NCBI GenBank assembly: GCA_946480685.1
Contig: CAMLLI010000008.1
Location: 1 to 16,435 of the forward strand
Direction of reading: 5' to 3'
Length of the DNA: 16,435 nt
Origin: an uncultured Flammeovirgaceae bacterium
Lineage (GTDB): Bacteria; Bacteroidota; Bacteroidia; Cytophagales; Cyclobacteriaceae
In this document: positions 8,041 to 14,731 of the stretch, piece after piece
How the letters are laid out: each line of letters begins with the position of its first letter
Position numbering within the stretch: the first letter of the stretch is position 1
The notes under the pieces: generated by a model
Seen by the model: the letters and a program-made list of their open reading frames with translations, nothing else
Databases searched by the model: none
What the model was told of the DNA's origin: nothing
Position numbers and translations under genes: made by a program

Positions 8041-8649
8041 TCAATCTCTCTTTATGCTCTTTAACCAAGAGCCTATACTCCACCGCGTTGATTCCTGTAC
8101 GATGGTACCGCTCTCGGCTGCACGATTAACTTTCTCCACGGTATAAAATGCGCTGGGTAAAATATCTTTTAGTTTTAACAAGAGGTCATCCAGGTGTTCT
8201 CTTTCCAAAACCGTAAACACCAGGTTCTCATGTCCGTCTGGTCCCTCTGCATGTACATGTGTATACCGAAACTGCTGCGAGTTAAGAAACGCAAGCAGGT
8301 GATAAACTTCTTTTCGTGTAATGATACGAACAATCACTTTGCCATAAGCGATTCGCTCTTCAATGATCATCCCAACAAAAATACCGGATGCGAAACCGGC
8401 AGGATAGGCAATGTAACAGATCCAGTTATCAAGGTGCTCAAAGATTTGCCGGATGGCCATCAGCCAGATGAACGATTCAAAAAAACCCAGGATCGTTGCT
8501 GTTGCTTTTCGCCCTCCCAACACATAAATAATGCGAATGGTGTTGATCGATACATCGGCAATGCGCGCGAAAAAAATCATTAGCGGTAGAATAAGAAAAC
8601 TGAAAAGGCTCTCACTAATTCCCAGTGTACCGATAAAGAAATCTTCCAT
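8041..8649 (-). CDS. UPF0316 membrane protein with DUF2179 domain (YebE-like)
   Basis: The 202-residue protein has three predicted membrane segments (about 14-31, 50-68, 78-96) including ARIADVSINTIRIIYVLGGRK (29-48 region), which is characteristic of the UPF0316/DUF5698 N-terminal domain. A soluble C-terminal DUF2179 domain (about 105-172) carries VIVRIITRKEVYHLLAFLN and HVHAEGPDGHENLVFTVLERE. DUF2179 modules also occur in YitT-type membrane proteins and are thought to sense a small ligand, but the ligand is unknown. The Met at 8649 gives a complete N-terminus, and the family's usual length (about 170-200) is matched. It is first in an apparent operon with the DUF6263-like gene and is transcribed divergently from the TPM cluster. 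Family assignment is from remembered pattern, function is unknown. Confidence 0.8.
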   Translation of the reverse strand: MEDFFIGTLGISESLFSFLILPLMIFFARIADVSINTIRIIYVLGGRKATATILGFFESFIWLMAIRQIFEHLDNWICYIAYPAGFASGIFVGMIIEERIAYGKVIVRIITRKEVYHLLAFLNSQQFRYTHVHAEGPDGHENLVFTVLEREHLDDLLLKLKDILPSAFYTVEKVNRAAESGTIVQESTRWSIGSWLKSIKRD

Positions 8650-8695
8650 GATATTGCAATAATTAAATTAACATTCCCGACCTAAACTCTGCGAG

Positions 8696-8899
8696 GCTAA
8701 AGTTAGCGAGCTTCGGGCCGTAAGCTATACATTGACTTTTTATTTTGCGCATGTTAACGGTTTTTTTATCACGGGTTGTCTCAGTAACTTTATTCCGAAT
8801 AAACTCAACCCGGGTTGTATTGCTTAAAACGTAAAACAGAACCGTCAATCTACTTCAGGAGAAATCTGTGCGCGAGCGAATTAAGAGTCGTTGCACAGA
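8696..8899. promoter_or_regulatory. Palindrome-rich divergent control region (UPF0316 / TPM cluster)
   Basis: The 273-nt gap between the divergent starts at 8649 (-) and 8923 (+) contains no credible gene. It holds four symmetrical elements: GCTAAAGTTAGC (8696-8707), TTTATTC-C-GAATAAA (8789-8803), the perfect palindrome CAACCCGGGTTG (8806-8817), and a wider hairpin with arms TCTGTGC (8865-8871) and GCACAGA (8893-8899) in the presumed TPM leader. CGGGTTGT occurs twice as a direct repeat (8772-8779 and 8811-8818). No clean TAnnTTTG box is seen; TTGACT (8732-8737) followed by TATTTTGC (8741-8748) is the nearest promoter-like string for the plus strand. Regulatory function is inferred from position and symmetry only. 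Confidence 0.4.
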
Positions 8900-8922
8900 A
8901 ATCTTAAAAACCCACAAAAGAT

Positions 8923-9588
8923 ATGAACCTTAAACAGAAATTTTCCGAGAGCGACCTCCAGCGCATAAAAGAAGCAGTGAAGAAAGCGGAAGATAAAATC
9001 TCAGGAGAAATAGTTCCTGTTATTGTAGAACGCAGCGGTTCTTACTCAGAAGGAAACTACCGGGGCAGCTTGATGGGCGCATCGCTTATGTTCATTTTCA
9101 TGATCATTCTCGATCGCTATATTATTACCGATGCTGCCAACACGCTTTACTACGATCCGGTTTTCATTTTTATCGCGGTAATTGTCGGAGGTGCTATAGG
9201 TGCAGTACTCCCTAATTTTATCGATCCGCTCAAGCGAATGCTGGTGAGCCAGCGACAGCTCGATTACTCTACACGCCAGCGCGCCGAGAATGCTTTTCTG
9301 GAAGAAGAAGTTTTTAATACACGCCATCGTACCGGCATCATGATCTTCATTTCATTCTTCGAACACGAAGTAATTGTTATGGCTGATAAAGGTATAAGCA
9401 AAGTAGTTGAACAAAAGCAGTGGGATAAAATTGTTGCTGACCTGATCTCACACATTCGTGAAGGAAAAATTGTAGAAGGTCTTGAAGCATCGATACAACG
9501 CTGTGGTGAAATTCTGTTGGAGAAAGGATTTTACAAAACGGAAGATGATACGAATGAGCTTGGAGATGAACTTCGCTTTGACCGTTAA
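8923..9588 (+). CDS. Membrane-anchored TPM-domain protein (first of three TPM genes)
   Basis: This 221-residue protein is a TPM-domain (TLP18.3/Psb32/MOLO-1) family member of the type without signal peptide. The N-terminal half-domain has FSESDLQRIKEAVKKAEDK and SGEIVPVIVERSGSY (to about 41). Two membrane segments are then inserted (about 50-67 and 79-97), followed by a basic/glutamine-rich linker and the second half of the fold: NTRHRTGIMIFISFFEHEVIVMADKG (about 132-157, the strand pair of the TPM core), IVADLISHIREGKIVEGL and the closing helix to about 203. The acidic tail is short. Some TPM proteins show weak phosphatase activity, others act in photosystem or receptor assembly; none of this is demonstrated for this branch. 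It begins the cluster of three TPM genes; 57 nt containing a palindrome separate it from the next. Confidence 0.82.
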   Translation: MNLKQKFSESDLQRIKEAVKKAEDKISGEIVPVIVERSGSYSEGNYRGSLMGASLMFIFMIILDRYIITDAANTLYYDPVFIFIAVIVGGAIGAVLPNFIDPLKRMLVSQRQLDYSTRQRAENAFLEEEVFNTRHRTGIMIFISFFEHEVIVMADKGISKVVEQKQWDKIVADLISHIREGKIVEGLEASIQRCGEILLEKGFYKTEDDTNELGDELRFDR

Positions 9589-9591
9589 TCG

Positions 9592-9609
9592 TACCGATAA
9601 CTATCGGTA
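9592..9609. repeat. 18-bp inverted repeat between the first two TPM genes
   Basis: TACCGATA (9592-9599) and TATCGGTA (9602-9609) are perfect inverted arms around a central AC, only 4 nt after the first TPM stop codon. The tiny centre and lack of a T-run make it unlike an intrinsic terminator and more like a protein-binding operator or an mRNA-end hairpin. Confidence 0.6.
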
Positions 9610-9645
9610 TACATTCCAAAAATTCCTAACGCCAGATTTTACCAC

Positions 9646-10380
9646 ATGACTTTCAGAATTCTTTTCATTCTTTTATTTATACCCTTACTCTCTTTTGCCC
9701 AGCGAAGTATACCTGAACACGGTGGTATATGGGTACATGATGAGGCGAATGTATTATCCGCGCAGACCAAGGCCAAGCTCGAAGCAATTTTAAAAGCCGA
9801 ACGCGATTCAACCTCTAACCAGATTGCTGTATTGATCATTCCTTCTCTCGAAGGTGATGCGTTCGAGGAGTATTCCCTTCGTGTTGCTGAAAAATGGAAG
9901 CTCGGTCAGAAAGACAAAGACAATGGTGTACTGTTGGTCATTTCCATTAACGACAGACTTGTGCGCATTGAGACTGGTTACGGATTGGAGGGTGCATTGA
10001 CGGATGCGCTTTCTAGTCGCATTAATCGAAATGAAATTGCTCCGCGTTTCAGACAAGGCGATTTTGACGGAGGTGTGAAGGCCGGTGTGCTGGCCATAAT
10101 GCAGGCTATAAAAGGTGAGTATAAAAATGACGCTCCTCCTCCGCGAAAAAAATCAAGAAAGAATTCTCCGCTCATTACGTTACTGATTATAGTTGCCATT
10201 ATTATTCTTGCTGCCCGCAGACGTGGTGGCGGAGGTGGTGGTGGTTGGTCATCACGGGGTGGATGGATCGGTCCTATAGGCGGAGGTGGATTTGGTTCTG
10301 GCTCCGGCTCGTGGGGTTCGGGTTCTGACTTCGGTGGTGGTGGTGGATTTGGCGGAGGCGGCTCCAGCGACTCTTGGTAA
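9646..10380 (+). CDS. Secreted TPM-domain protein with transmembrane anchor and Gly-rich tail (YgcG-like)
   Basis: The 244-residue protein begins with a signal peptide (MTFRILFILLFIPLLSFA, cleavage before Gln19). The TPM domain spans about 24-158, with WVHDEANVLSAQTKAKLE (29-46), NQIAVLIIPSLEG (58-70), DNGVLLVISINDRLVRIETG (92-111), the conserved GYGLEGALTD (111-120) and NEIAPRFRQGDFDGGVKAG (129-147). A basic linker (PPPRKKSRKN) precedes one membrane helix (about 175-190, LITLLIIVAIIILAA) and RRR. The last 50 residues are almost entirely Gly, Ser and Trp, ending FGGGGSSDSW. The layout implies a periplasmic TPM domain and a Gly-rich segment following the anchor, on the RRR side. About 60% of its TPM domain matches the next gene, indicating tandem duplication. 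Function is not established for bacterial YgcG-like proteins. Confidence 0.85.
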   Translation: MTFRILFILLFIPLLSFAQRSIPEHGGIWVHDEANVLSAQTKAKLEAILKAERDSTSNQIAVLIIPSLEGDAFEEYSLRVAEKWKLGQKDKDNGVLLVISINDRLVRIETGYGLEGALTDALSSRINRNEIAPRFRQGDFDGGVKAGVLAIMQAIKGEYKNDAPPPRKKSRKNSPLITLLIIVAIIILAARRRGGGGGGGWSSRGGWIGPIGGGGFGSGSGSWGSGSDFGGGGGFGGGGSSDSW

Positions 10381-10402
10381 TTTTTAGTTTAAGAAACGAA
10401 GA

Positions 10403-11359
10403 ATGAAAAAAGTAGTATCAGTTGTTTTTCTGTTGATATGCGTGTGTATAGCTCAGGCACAACGTGCTGTACCCGAATTATGGGGCCATCGTATTCACGA
10501 TGAAGCTCACATTCTTACGCAGGCTACGGTAGACAACCTGGAGGCTACACTACGAAAGCATGAAGACTCCACAACAAATCAGATTGCTGTTTTAATTATA
10601 CCATCACTCGATGGAGAAGTGCTTGAAGAATACTCACTGCGTGTAGCGCATGATGTATGGAAGCTCGGAGCTAAAAATGATGACAATGGTGTGCTGTTGC
10701 TAATTGCAGTAGACGACCGAAAGATGCGTATTGAAGTCGGCTACGGACTGGAGGGTGTACTAACGGATGCTATAACCAGTCGCATTATCCGGAATGAAAT
10801 AGCACCACACTTTCGCGATCAGCAATACGATGAAGGTGTTACCGCCGGAGTAAATGCTATTGTTGCTGCGATCGGAAACGAATATAGTACAGCGGATGCC
10901 TCGAGCAGTTCTGAGAACAATTCACTGGAGATGGATATGACCTGGCAAGAGCGCTTACTGATAGGGGCTTTCATCTTTGGTATACTGGGTATATTTACCG
11001 TGATCGGTGTTTTTGTACCGGGATGTGGTGGCTGGTTTATGTATGCTTTTCTTATTCCTTTTTATGCAATATTCCCGATGGCCGTGCTCGGTGTAACAGG
11101 CGGATTAACTGCGCTGGGTATATATGCTATCGGTTTCCCCATTGCAAAGCTTTTCTTCAGCCGAAGTACGTGGGGTAAAAAAGTGATAAGTAAAATGAAT
11201 TCAGGAAACGGAAGACGAGGTGGAGGCGGTGGCTGGGCATCGGGCTCGGGTTGGTCATCCGGAAGAAGTTCGGGCTGGTCGTCTGGTGGAGGCAGCAGTG
11301 GCGGATTTTCCGGAGGCGGAGGTAGTTTTGGTGGAGGCGGAAGCAGCGGGTCGTGGTAA
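10403..11359 (+). CDS. Secreted TPM-domain protein with multiple membrane helices and Gly-rich tail
   Basis: The 318-residue paralogue of the preceding gene lies 22 nt downstream. It has a signal peptide (MKKVVSVVFLLICVCIAQA, before Gln20), then a TPM domain (about 25-161) with RIHDEAHILTQATVDNLEA, NQIAVLIIPSLDG (59-71), DNGVLLLIAVDDRKMRIEVG, GYGLEGVLTDAI (113-124) and NEIAPHFRDQQYDEGVTAG. After a Ser/Glu linker come two to three hydrophobic segments (about 184-206, 210-232 and 233-253), in contrast with the single helix of its neighbour. The C-terminal 50 residues are Gly/Ser/Trp-rich and end SFGGGGSSGSW, almost identical to the neighbour's end. It probably arose by duplication of the TPM module followed by change of the membrane part. 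DinB-family coding starts 9 nt after its stop, so the cluster is likely one transcript. Confidence 0.85.
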   Translation: MKKVVSVVFLLICVCIAQAQRAVPELWGHRIHDEAHILTQATVDNLEATLRKHEDSTTNQIAVLIIPSLDGEVLEEYSLRVAHDVWKLGAKNDDNGVLLLIAVDDRKMRIEVGYGLEGVLTDAITSRIIRNEIAPHFRDQQYDEGVTAGVNAIVAAIGNEYSTADASSSSENNSLEMDMTWQERLLIGAFIFGILGIFTVIGVFVPGCGGWFMYAFLIPFYAIFPMAVLGVTGGLTALGIYAIGFPIAKLFFSRSTWGKKVISKMNSGNGRRGGGGGWASGSGWSSGRSSGWSSGGGSSGGFSGGGGSFGGGGSSGSW

Positions 11360-11368
11360 TTTAAAGTT

Positions 11369-11851
11369 ATGAACACAACGGAACATTTAGCACAGCAATA
11401 TCAACTCGTGATAGGTTCGCGAAACGTTGTGATGGAGTTTTGCCAAAAGCTTGATGACAAAGTGTTCGTGAAGCTGAGTTCATTCAACGACAAAAGTATA
11501 TCGGACCTGCTCGTTCATGTTACACATATATATACTTTCTGGCTCGGTAAATTCTCGCTTAAGAAAGATGTTGTGTTTGCAGACCCTGATACCATCAACA
11601 ATCTGAAATCGCTGCAGCAACTTTATGAAAATGTAAACGACCTGGTTGCTGAATTTCTGGAATCTGTTAAACAGATGTCAGTCAACGAAATTTCCGGCGA
11701 AGCCGGAACACCAGGCAGAATCATCACGCGTTCTCCGTTCGAAATATTCACGCATGTAATTACGCACGAATTCCATCACAAAGGGCAGATACTGATCATG
11801 GGCAGACAACTCGGATTTGTGCCGCCCGATACGGATATCATTCGCTTTTAA
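11369..11851 (+). CDS. DinB-family four-helix-bundle putative metalloprotein
   Basis: The 160-residue protein fits the DinB/YfiT superfamily, cytosolic four-helix bundles that usually hold a divalent metal with three His. Candidate ligands are visible: His50 or His53 in the second helix (SDLLVHVTHIYTFW), and the HVITHEFHHKGQI block (129-141) of the last helix, giving the typical His133 and His137 spaced four apart. The phrase HEFHHKGQILIMGRQLG is characteristic of DinB-type proteins. There is no signal peptide. Superfamily members include thiol-dependent S-transferases and damage-inducible proteins, but most are uncharacterised, and no substrate can be read here. It follows the third TPM gene by 9 nt and ends the cluster. 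DinB here is the fold name and is unrelated to DNA polymerase IV. Confidence 0.85.
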   Translation: MNTTEHLAQQYQLVIGSRNVVMEFCQKLDDKVFVKLSSFNDKSISDLLVHVTHIYTFWLGKFSLKKDVVFADPDTINNLKSLQQLYENVNDLVAEFLESVKQMSVNEISGEAGTPGRIITRSPFEIFTHVITHEFHHKGQILIMGRQLGFVPPDTDIIRF

Positions 11852-11897
11852 TGGTAAAAAATACTGACAATCATTTCAATAGGCCATATCCTAATCC

Positions 11898-11905
11898 TAT
11901 TTTTG
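11898..11905 (+). promoter_or_regulatory. Candidate -7 box and leader upstream of glyA
   Basis: TATTTTTG matches TAnnTTTG and would start a leader of about 115 nt before the glyA ATG at 12027. The box sits inside a loose inverted repeat, AGGCC (11881-11885) with GGCCT (11906-11910), followed by TTCTTT, which could also be a weak terminator for the DinB gene. A second dyad, AAGCCT (11935-11940) with AGGCTT (11965-11970), lies in the leader. I recognise no known riboswitch. Confidence 0.35.
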
Positions 11906-12026
11906 GGCCTTCTTTAAAACACGTCATAAACCGGAAGCCTGAGCAACGGAAGAAGTTTTGTTTAAGGCTTATAAAAATATCAGCAAGCGTAACAATCGTA
12001 TCACTAGAAACAAACCACTTACCCTG

Positions 12027-13295
12027 ATGAAAAGAGATAAAGTTATTTTCGACCTCATTGAAAAAGAAAAACAACGCCAGCAACATGGTATCGAACTGAT
12101 TGCCTCCGAGAACTTCACATCCCTGCAAGTTATGAAGGCAATGGGTACAGTACTTACCAACAAGTATGCTGAGGGTCTTCCCGGAAAGCGTTACTACGGT
12201 GGTTGTGAGGTAGTCGATGAGATCGAGCAACTTGCTATAGATCGCGCGAAAGAATTATTCGGAGCAGAGTGGGCAAACGTGCAGCCTCACTCCGGAGCAC
12301 AGGCAAATGCTGCAGTAATGTTAGCATGCCTGAAGCCTGGTGATAAAATTTTAGGTTTCGATCTTTCTCACGGAGGTCACCTTACACACGGATCACCAGT
12401 AAACTTCTCTGGTAAACTATATCAACCACTCTTCTACGGTGTAGACCAAGAGACTGGTGTGATTGATTTTGATAAAGTAATTGAAACAGCGAAACGCGAA
12501 AAACCAAAGATGATTATCTGCGGTGCTTCTGCGTATAGCCGCGATTGGGATTATAAAAAACTTCGCGAAGCTGCCGACAGCGTTGGTGCTGTGTTGCTTG
12601 CAGATATATCGCACCCGGCTGGTCTTATCGCTAGAGGTTTACTGAACGACCCGATGGAGCATTGCCACATCGTTACTACCACTACACACAAAACGTTGCG
12701 TGGTCCGCGCGGAGGAATGATCATGATCGGTAAAAATTATGACAACCCGTTCGGCCTGAAAACTCCAAAAGGCGAGCTGCGCAAAATGTCGTCTGTGCTT
12801 GACTCAGGTGTGTTTCCGGGTACACAAGGTGGTCCGCTTGAGCACGTAATTGCTGCCAAGGCAATTGCATTCCAGGAAGCACTTTCGGACGAATACATGG
12901 AATATATAGTTCAGGTTGCCAAGAATGCCAAAGCAATGGCACAGGCATTCCTGGATCGTGGCTATAAAATAATTTCCGGCGGCACTGATAACCATTTGAT
13001 GCTGATCGACCTTCGTTCGAAGAACCTCACCGGAAAACAAGCGGAAGAATCATTGATACAGGCAGATATTACCATCAACAAAAACATGGTACCGTTCGAT
13101 ACGCAATCACCTATGGTAACATCCGGTATGCGTGTAGGAACTCCAGCCATTACAAGCCGTGGTATGATGGAGAAAGATGTAGTAAAAGTGGTTGAACTGA
13201 TTGACGAAGCTTTGCAGAATGTTGACAACCCGAAACAACTGAAAGCTGTGAAGAAAAAAGTAAACCGCTTGATGGAAAAGTTTCCGCTTTATTAA
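12027..13295 (+). CDS. glyA: Serine hydroxymethyltransferase
   Basis: GlyA is the PLP-dependent cytosolic enzyme that converts serine and tetrahydrofolate to glycine and 5,10-methylene-THF, the main source of one-carbon units. From the ATG at 12027 the protein is 422 residues, close to the usual 415-425. Family motifs are [11 protein letters not shown] (22-32), [15 protein letters not shown] (45-59), [14 protein letters not shown] (84-97), SHGGHLTHG (114-122), [10 protein letters not shown] (192-201), and [14 protein letters not shown] (217-230) with the PLP-binding Lys222. The frame is open further upstream and a TTG exists at 11958, but the 23 extra residues ([20 protein letters not shown]...) are basic and not part of the family, whereas [14 protein letters not shown] is a typical SHMT start. 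A strong terminator follows. Gene is monocistronic by appearance. Confidence 0.96.
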   Translation: MKRDKVIFDLIEKEKQRQQHGIELIASENFTSLQVMKAMGTVLTNKYAEGLPGKRYYGGCEVVDEIEQLAIDRAKELFGAEWANVQPHSGAQANAAVMLACLKPGDKILGFDLSHGGHLTHGSPVNFSGKLYQPLFYGVDQETGVIDFDKVIETAKREKPKMIICGASAYSRDWDYKKLREAADSVGAVLLADISHPAGLIARGLLNDPMEHCHIVTTTTHKTLRGPRGGMIMIGKNYDNPFGLKTPKGELRKMSSVLDSGVFPGTQGGPLEHVIAAKAIAFQEALSDEYMEYIVQVAKNAKAMAQAFLDRGYKIISGGTDNHLMLIDLRSKNLTGKQAEESLIQADITINKNMVPFDTQSPMVTSGMRVGTPAITSRGMMEKDVVKVVELIDEALQNVDNPKQLKAVKKKVNRLMEKFPLY

Positions 13296-13312
13296 TTTGA
13301 AAAATTCAGAAC

Positions 13313-13345
13313 GGCCTTCCTGAAAAAAACAGGAAGGTCTTTTTT
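13313..13345 (+). terminator. Rho-independent terminator of glyA
   Basis: GGCCTTCCTG (13313-13322) pairs with CAGGAAGGTC (13330-13339) with one G-U, around an A7 loop, followed by T6 (13340-13345). It starts 18 nt after the glyA stop codon and ends 17 nt before the tatC start. Confidence 0.9.
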
Positions 13346-13361
13346 ATAACGCTTACGAATC

Positions 13362-14240
13362 ATGCCATTAGATCAGGACCCAATAGAAGAAGAAAGTGGA
13401 GAAAAGGAAATGTCATTTCTCGATCACCTCGAGGAACTCCGGTGGCATGTTATCCGCTCATTAGGTGCGGTCGTTGTCTTTACCATTGTTGCTTTTGTTG
13501 AAGTAAAGTGGATATTTTCCAACGTAATTCTCGCACCCGCGAAATCAGATTTCTGGACGTGGAGAATGTTCTGTAAACTCGGACAGGCATTCAACTCGCA
13601 GGATCTTTGTATTGATGATATACCGCTCGAACTGCAGAGCCGCTTTATGACAGGGCAATTCACGATTACGATCGTGGCGGCTTTCATCATCGGCCTCGTT
13701 TTTGCATTTCCGTATGTAGTATGGGAGTTATGGCGATTCATTAAACCCGGCCTGCGCATAAACGAACGTAAAAATTCACGTGGCGTGGTAGGAGCTGTGT
13801 CAGCGTTGTTCCTGGCCGGTATATCGTTCGGATATTATGTTATCGCTCCGCTGATGGTATATGTTATGGTTAACTACCAGATCAGCGACATGATCAAGAA
13901 CGAGTTTGATATCACTTCCTATGTATCAACCGTAGTAACGCTCGTGTTTGGTAGTGGTTTACTTTTCCAATTACCTGTGGTGATCTTCTTCCTGTCGAAA
14001 GTAGGATTAGTGACACCGGCATTTCTGCGCAGGTACCGGAAGCACTCCGTGGTAATTATACTGGTCATTGCAGCAATCATCACTCCGCCAGATCCACTTA
14101 GCCAGACATTGATCTCTATACCATTGTACCTGCTTTTTGAAATCAGTATAATTATATCAGCACGAGTTGAAAGACAACGGCTGAGAGATGAAGAGGAGGA
14201 ACGCAGACGCGAACAAGAATCAACCCCATCACCATCATGA
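13362..14240 (+). CDS. tatC: Sec-independent protein translocase subunit TatC
   Basis: TatC is the inner-membrane receptor for twin-arginine signal peptides and recruits TatA to export folded proteins. The 292-residue protein has a charged N-terminal extension, then the hallmark MSFLDHLEELRWHV (17-30). Six membrane segments are visible at about 32-50, 101-125, 143-168, 190-215, 226-240 and 248-266. The cytosolic loop after the second segment, WELWRFIKPGLRINERK (121-137), and TPPDPLSQTLI (241-251) are conserved TatC features. The first periplasmic loop (about 55-98) is longer than in E. coli, as is common in Bacteroidota. The C-terminal tail is strongly charged (RQRLRDEEEERRREQES). It is preceded by the glyA terminator and overlaps rpiB by 4 nt. 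No tatA or tatB lies in the window. Confidence 0.95.
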   Translation: MPLDQDPIEEESGEKEMSFLDHLEELRWHVIRSLGAVVVFTIVAFVEVKWIFSNVILAPAKSDFWTWRMFCKLGQAFNSQDLCIDDIPLELQSRFMTGQFTITIVAAFIIGLVFAFPYVVWELWRFIKPGLRINERKNSRGVVGAVSALFLAGISFGYYVIAPLMVYVMVNYQISDMIKNEFDITSYVSTVVTLVFGSGLLFQLPVVIFFLSKVGLVTPAFLRRYRKHSVVIILVIAAIITPPDPLSQTLISIPLYLLFEISIIISARVERQRLRDEEEERRREQESTPSPS

Positions 14241-14668
14241 AAAAAATAGCAATAGGCAGCGATCACGCTGGATTTGAATATAAAGAAGCCCTTCGCACCT
14301 GGCTGGAAAAGAATGGCTATACCTATAAAGATTTTGGAACCTATAGCACAGCGTCTGCTGACTATCCGGATTTTGCTCACCCGGTAGCCAATGCCGTAGA
14401 GGGTAAAGAATTCGATATGGGTATATTGGTATGTGGCAGTGCTAACGGAGTTGCCATTACAGCAAACAAACATCAGGGTATTCGTGCAGCGATCTGCTGG
14501 ACAGAAGAACTTGCCGGTTTAGCACGCCAGCATAATGATGCCAATGTAGTTTGTATTCCGGCACGCTTCATCAGCCTGGATGATGCAGAGAAAATAACGA
14601 ACCGTTTTCTGACTGAGAAGTTTGAGGGAGGAAGACACGCAAACCGCGTAGGAAAAATAAGTTGCTAG
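14237..14668 (+). CDS. rpiB: Ribose-5-phosphate isomerase B (RpiB/LacAB family)
   Basis: RpiB interconverts ribose 5-phosphate and ribulose 5-phosphate in the pentose phosphate pathway. The 143-residue cytosolic protein matches the usual 140-150 length. Active-site motifs are present: IGSDHAGFEYK (6-16; Asp9 and His10), the catalytic Cys66 in GILVCGSANG (62-71), ITANKHQGIRAAICW (74-88), and RQHNDANV (97-104) with the His99 that assists ring opening. Arg residues near 133-137 fit phosphate binding. The ATG overlaps the tatC stop in an ATGA arrangement, implying translational coupling. LacA/LacB and allose-specific isomerases share the fold; without other sugar-catabolic genes nearby the general RpiB role is preferred. 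A hairpin follows the stop. Confidence 0.93.
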   Translation: MKKIAIGSDHAGFEYKEALRTWLEKNGYTYKDFGTYSTASADYPDFAHPVANAVEGKEFDMGILVCGSANGVAITANKHQGIRAAICWTEELAGLARQHNDANVVCIPARFISLDDAEKITNRFLTEKFEGGRHANRVGKISC

Positions 14669-14676
14669 AAATTAAA

Positions 14677-14715
14677 ACTGCATTCTTCGTGATTCGCCGT
14701 CACGAGGAATGCAGT
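14677..14715. terminator. Bidirectional hairpin terminator between rpiB and purM
   Basis: ACTGCATTCTTCGTGA (14677-14692) pairs over 16 positions with TCACGAGGAATGCAGT (14700-14715), one of them T-G, around a TTCGCCG loop. On the minus strand the stem is followed by TTTTAATTT, a good terminator for purM. On the plus strand the following GTATATATAC is a poor U-tract, so termination of rpiB is less certain. Confidence 0.8.
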
Positions 14716-14731
14716 GTATATATACTATATC

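Noticed and set aside
8663..8848. 61-codon minus-strand open frame in the divergent intergenic region
   Set aside because: It covers the palindromes and both putative promoter regions, has no recognisable domain and no ribosome-binding signal; likely chance.
11062..11376. Pro-rich minus-strand open frame opposite the third TPM gene
   Set aside because: It is the antisense image of the Gly-rich tail (GGN codons read as Pro), a compositional shadow; the same applies to the Pro-rich frame at 2448-2750.
11369..11851. DinB gene as DNA polymerase IV or an SOS gene
   Set aside because: Protein is a 160-residue four-helix bundle metalloprotein; the shared name is historical and no LexA-like site was recognised.
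11958..12026. N-terminal extension of GlyA from a TTG codon
   Set aside because: The added 23 residues are basic and absent from SHMT proteins, while the ATG at 12027 gives a standard N-terminus.
14716..14731. GTATATATAC palindrome after rpiB as a regulatory site
   Set aside because: Short alternating TA sequence next to a terminator; not distinguishable from AT-rich background.
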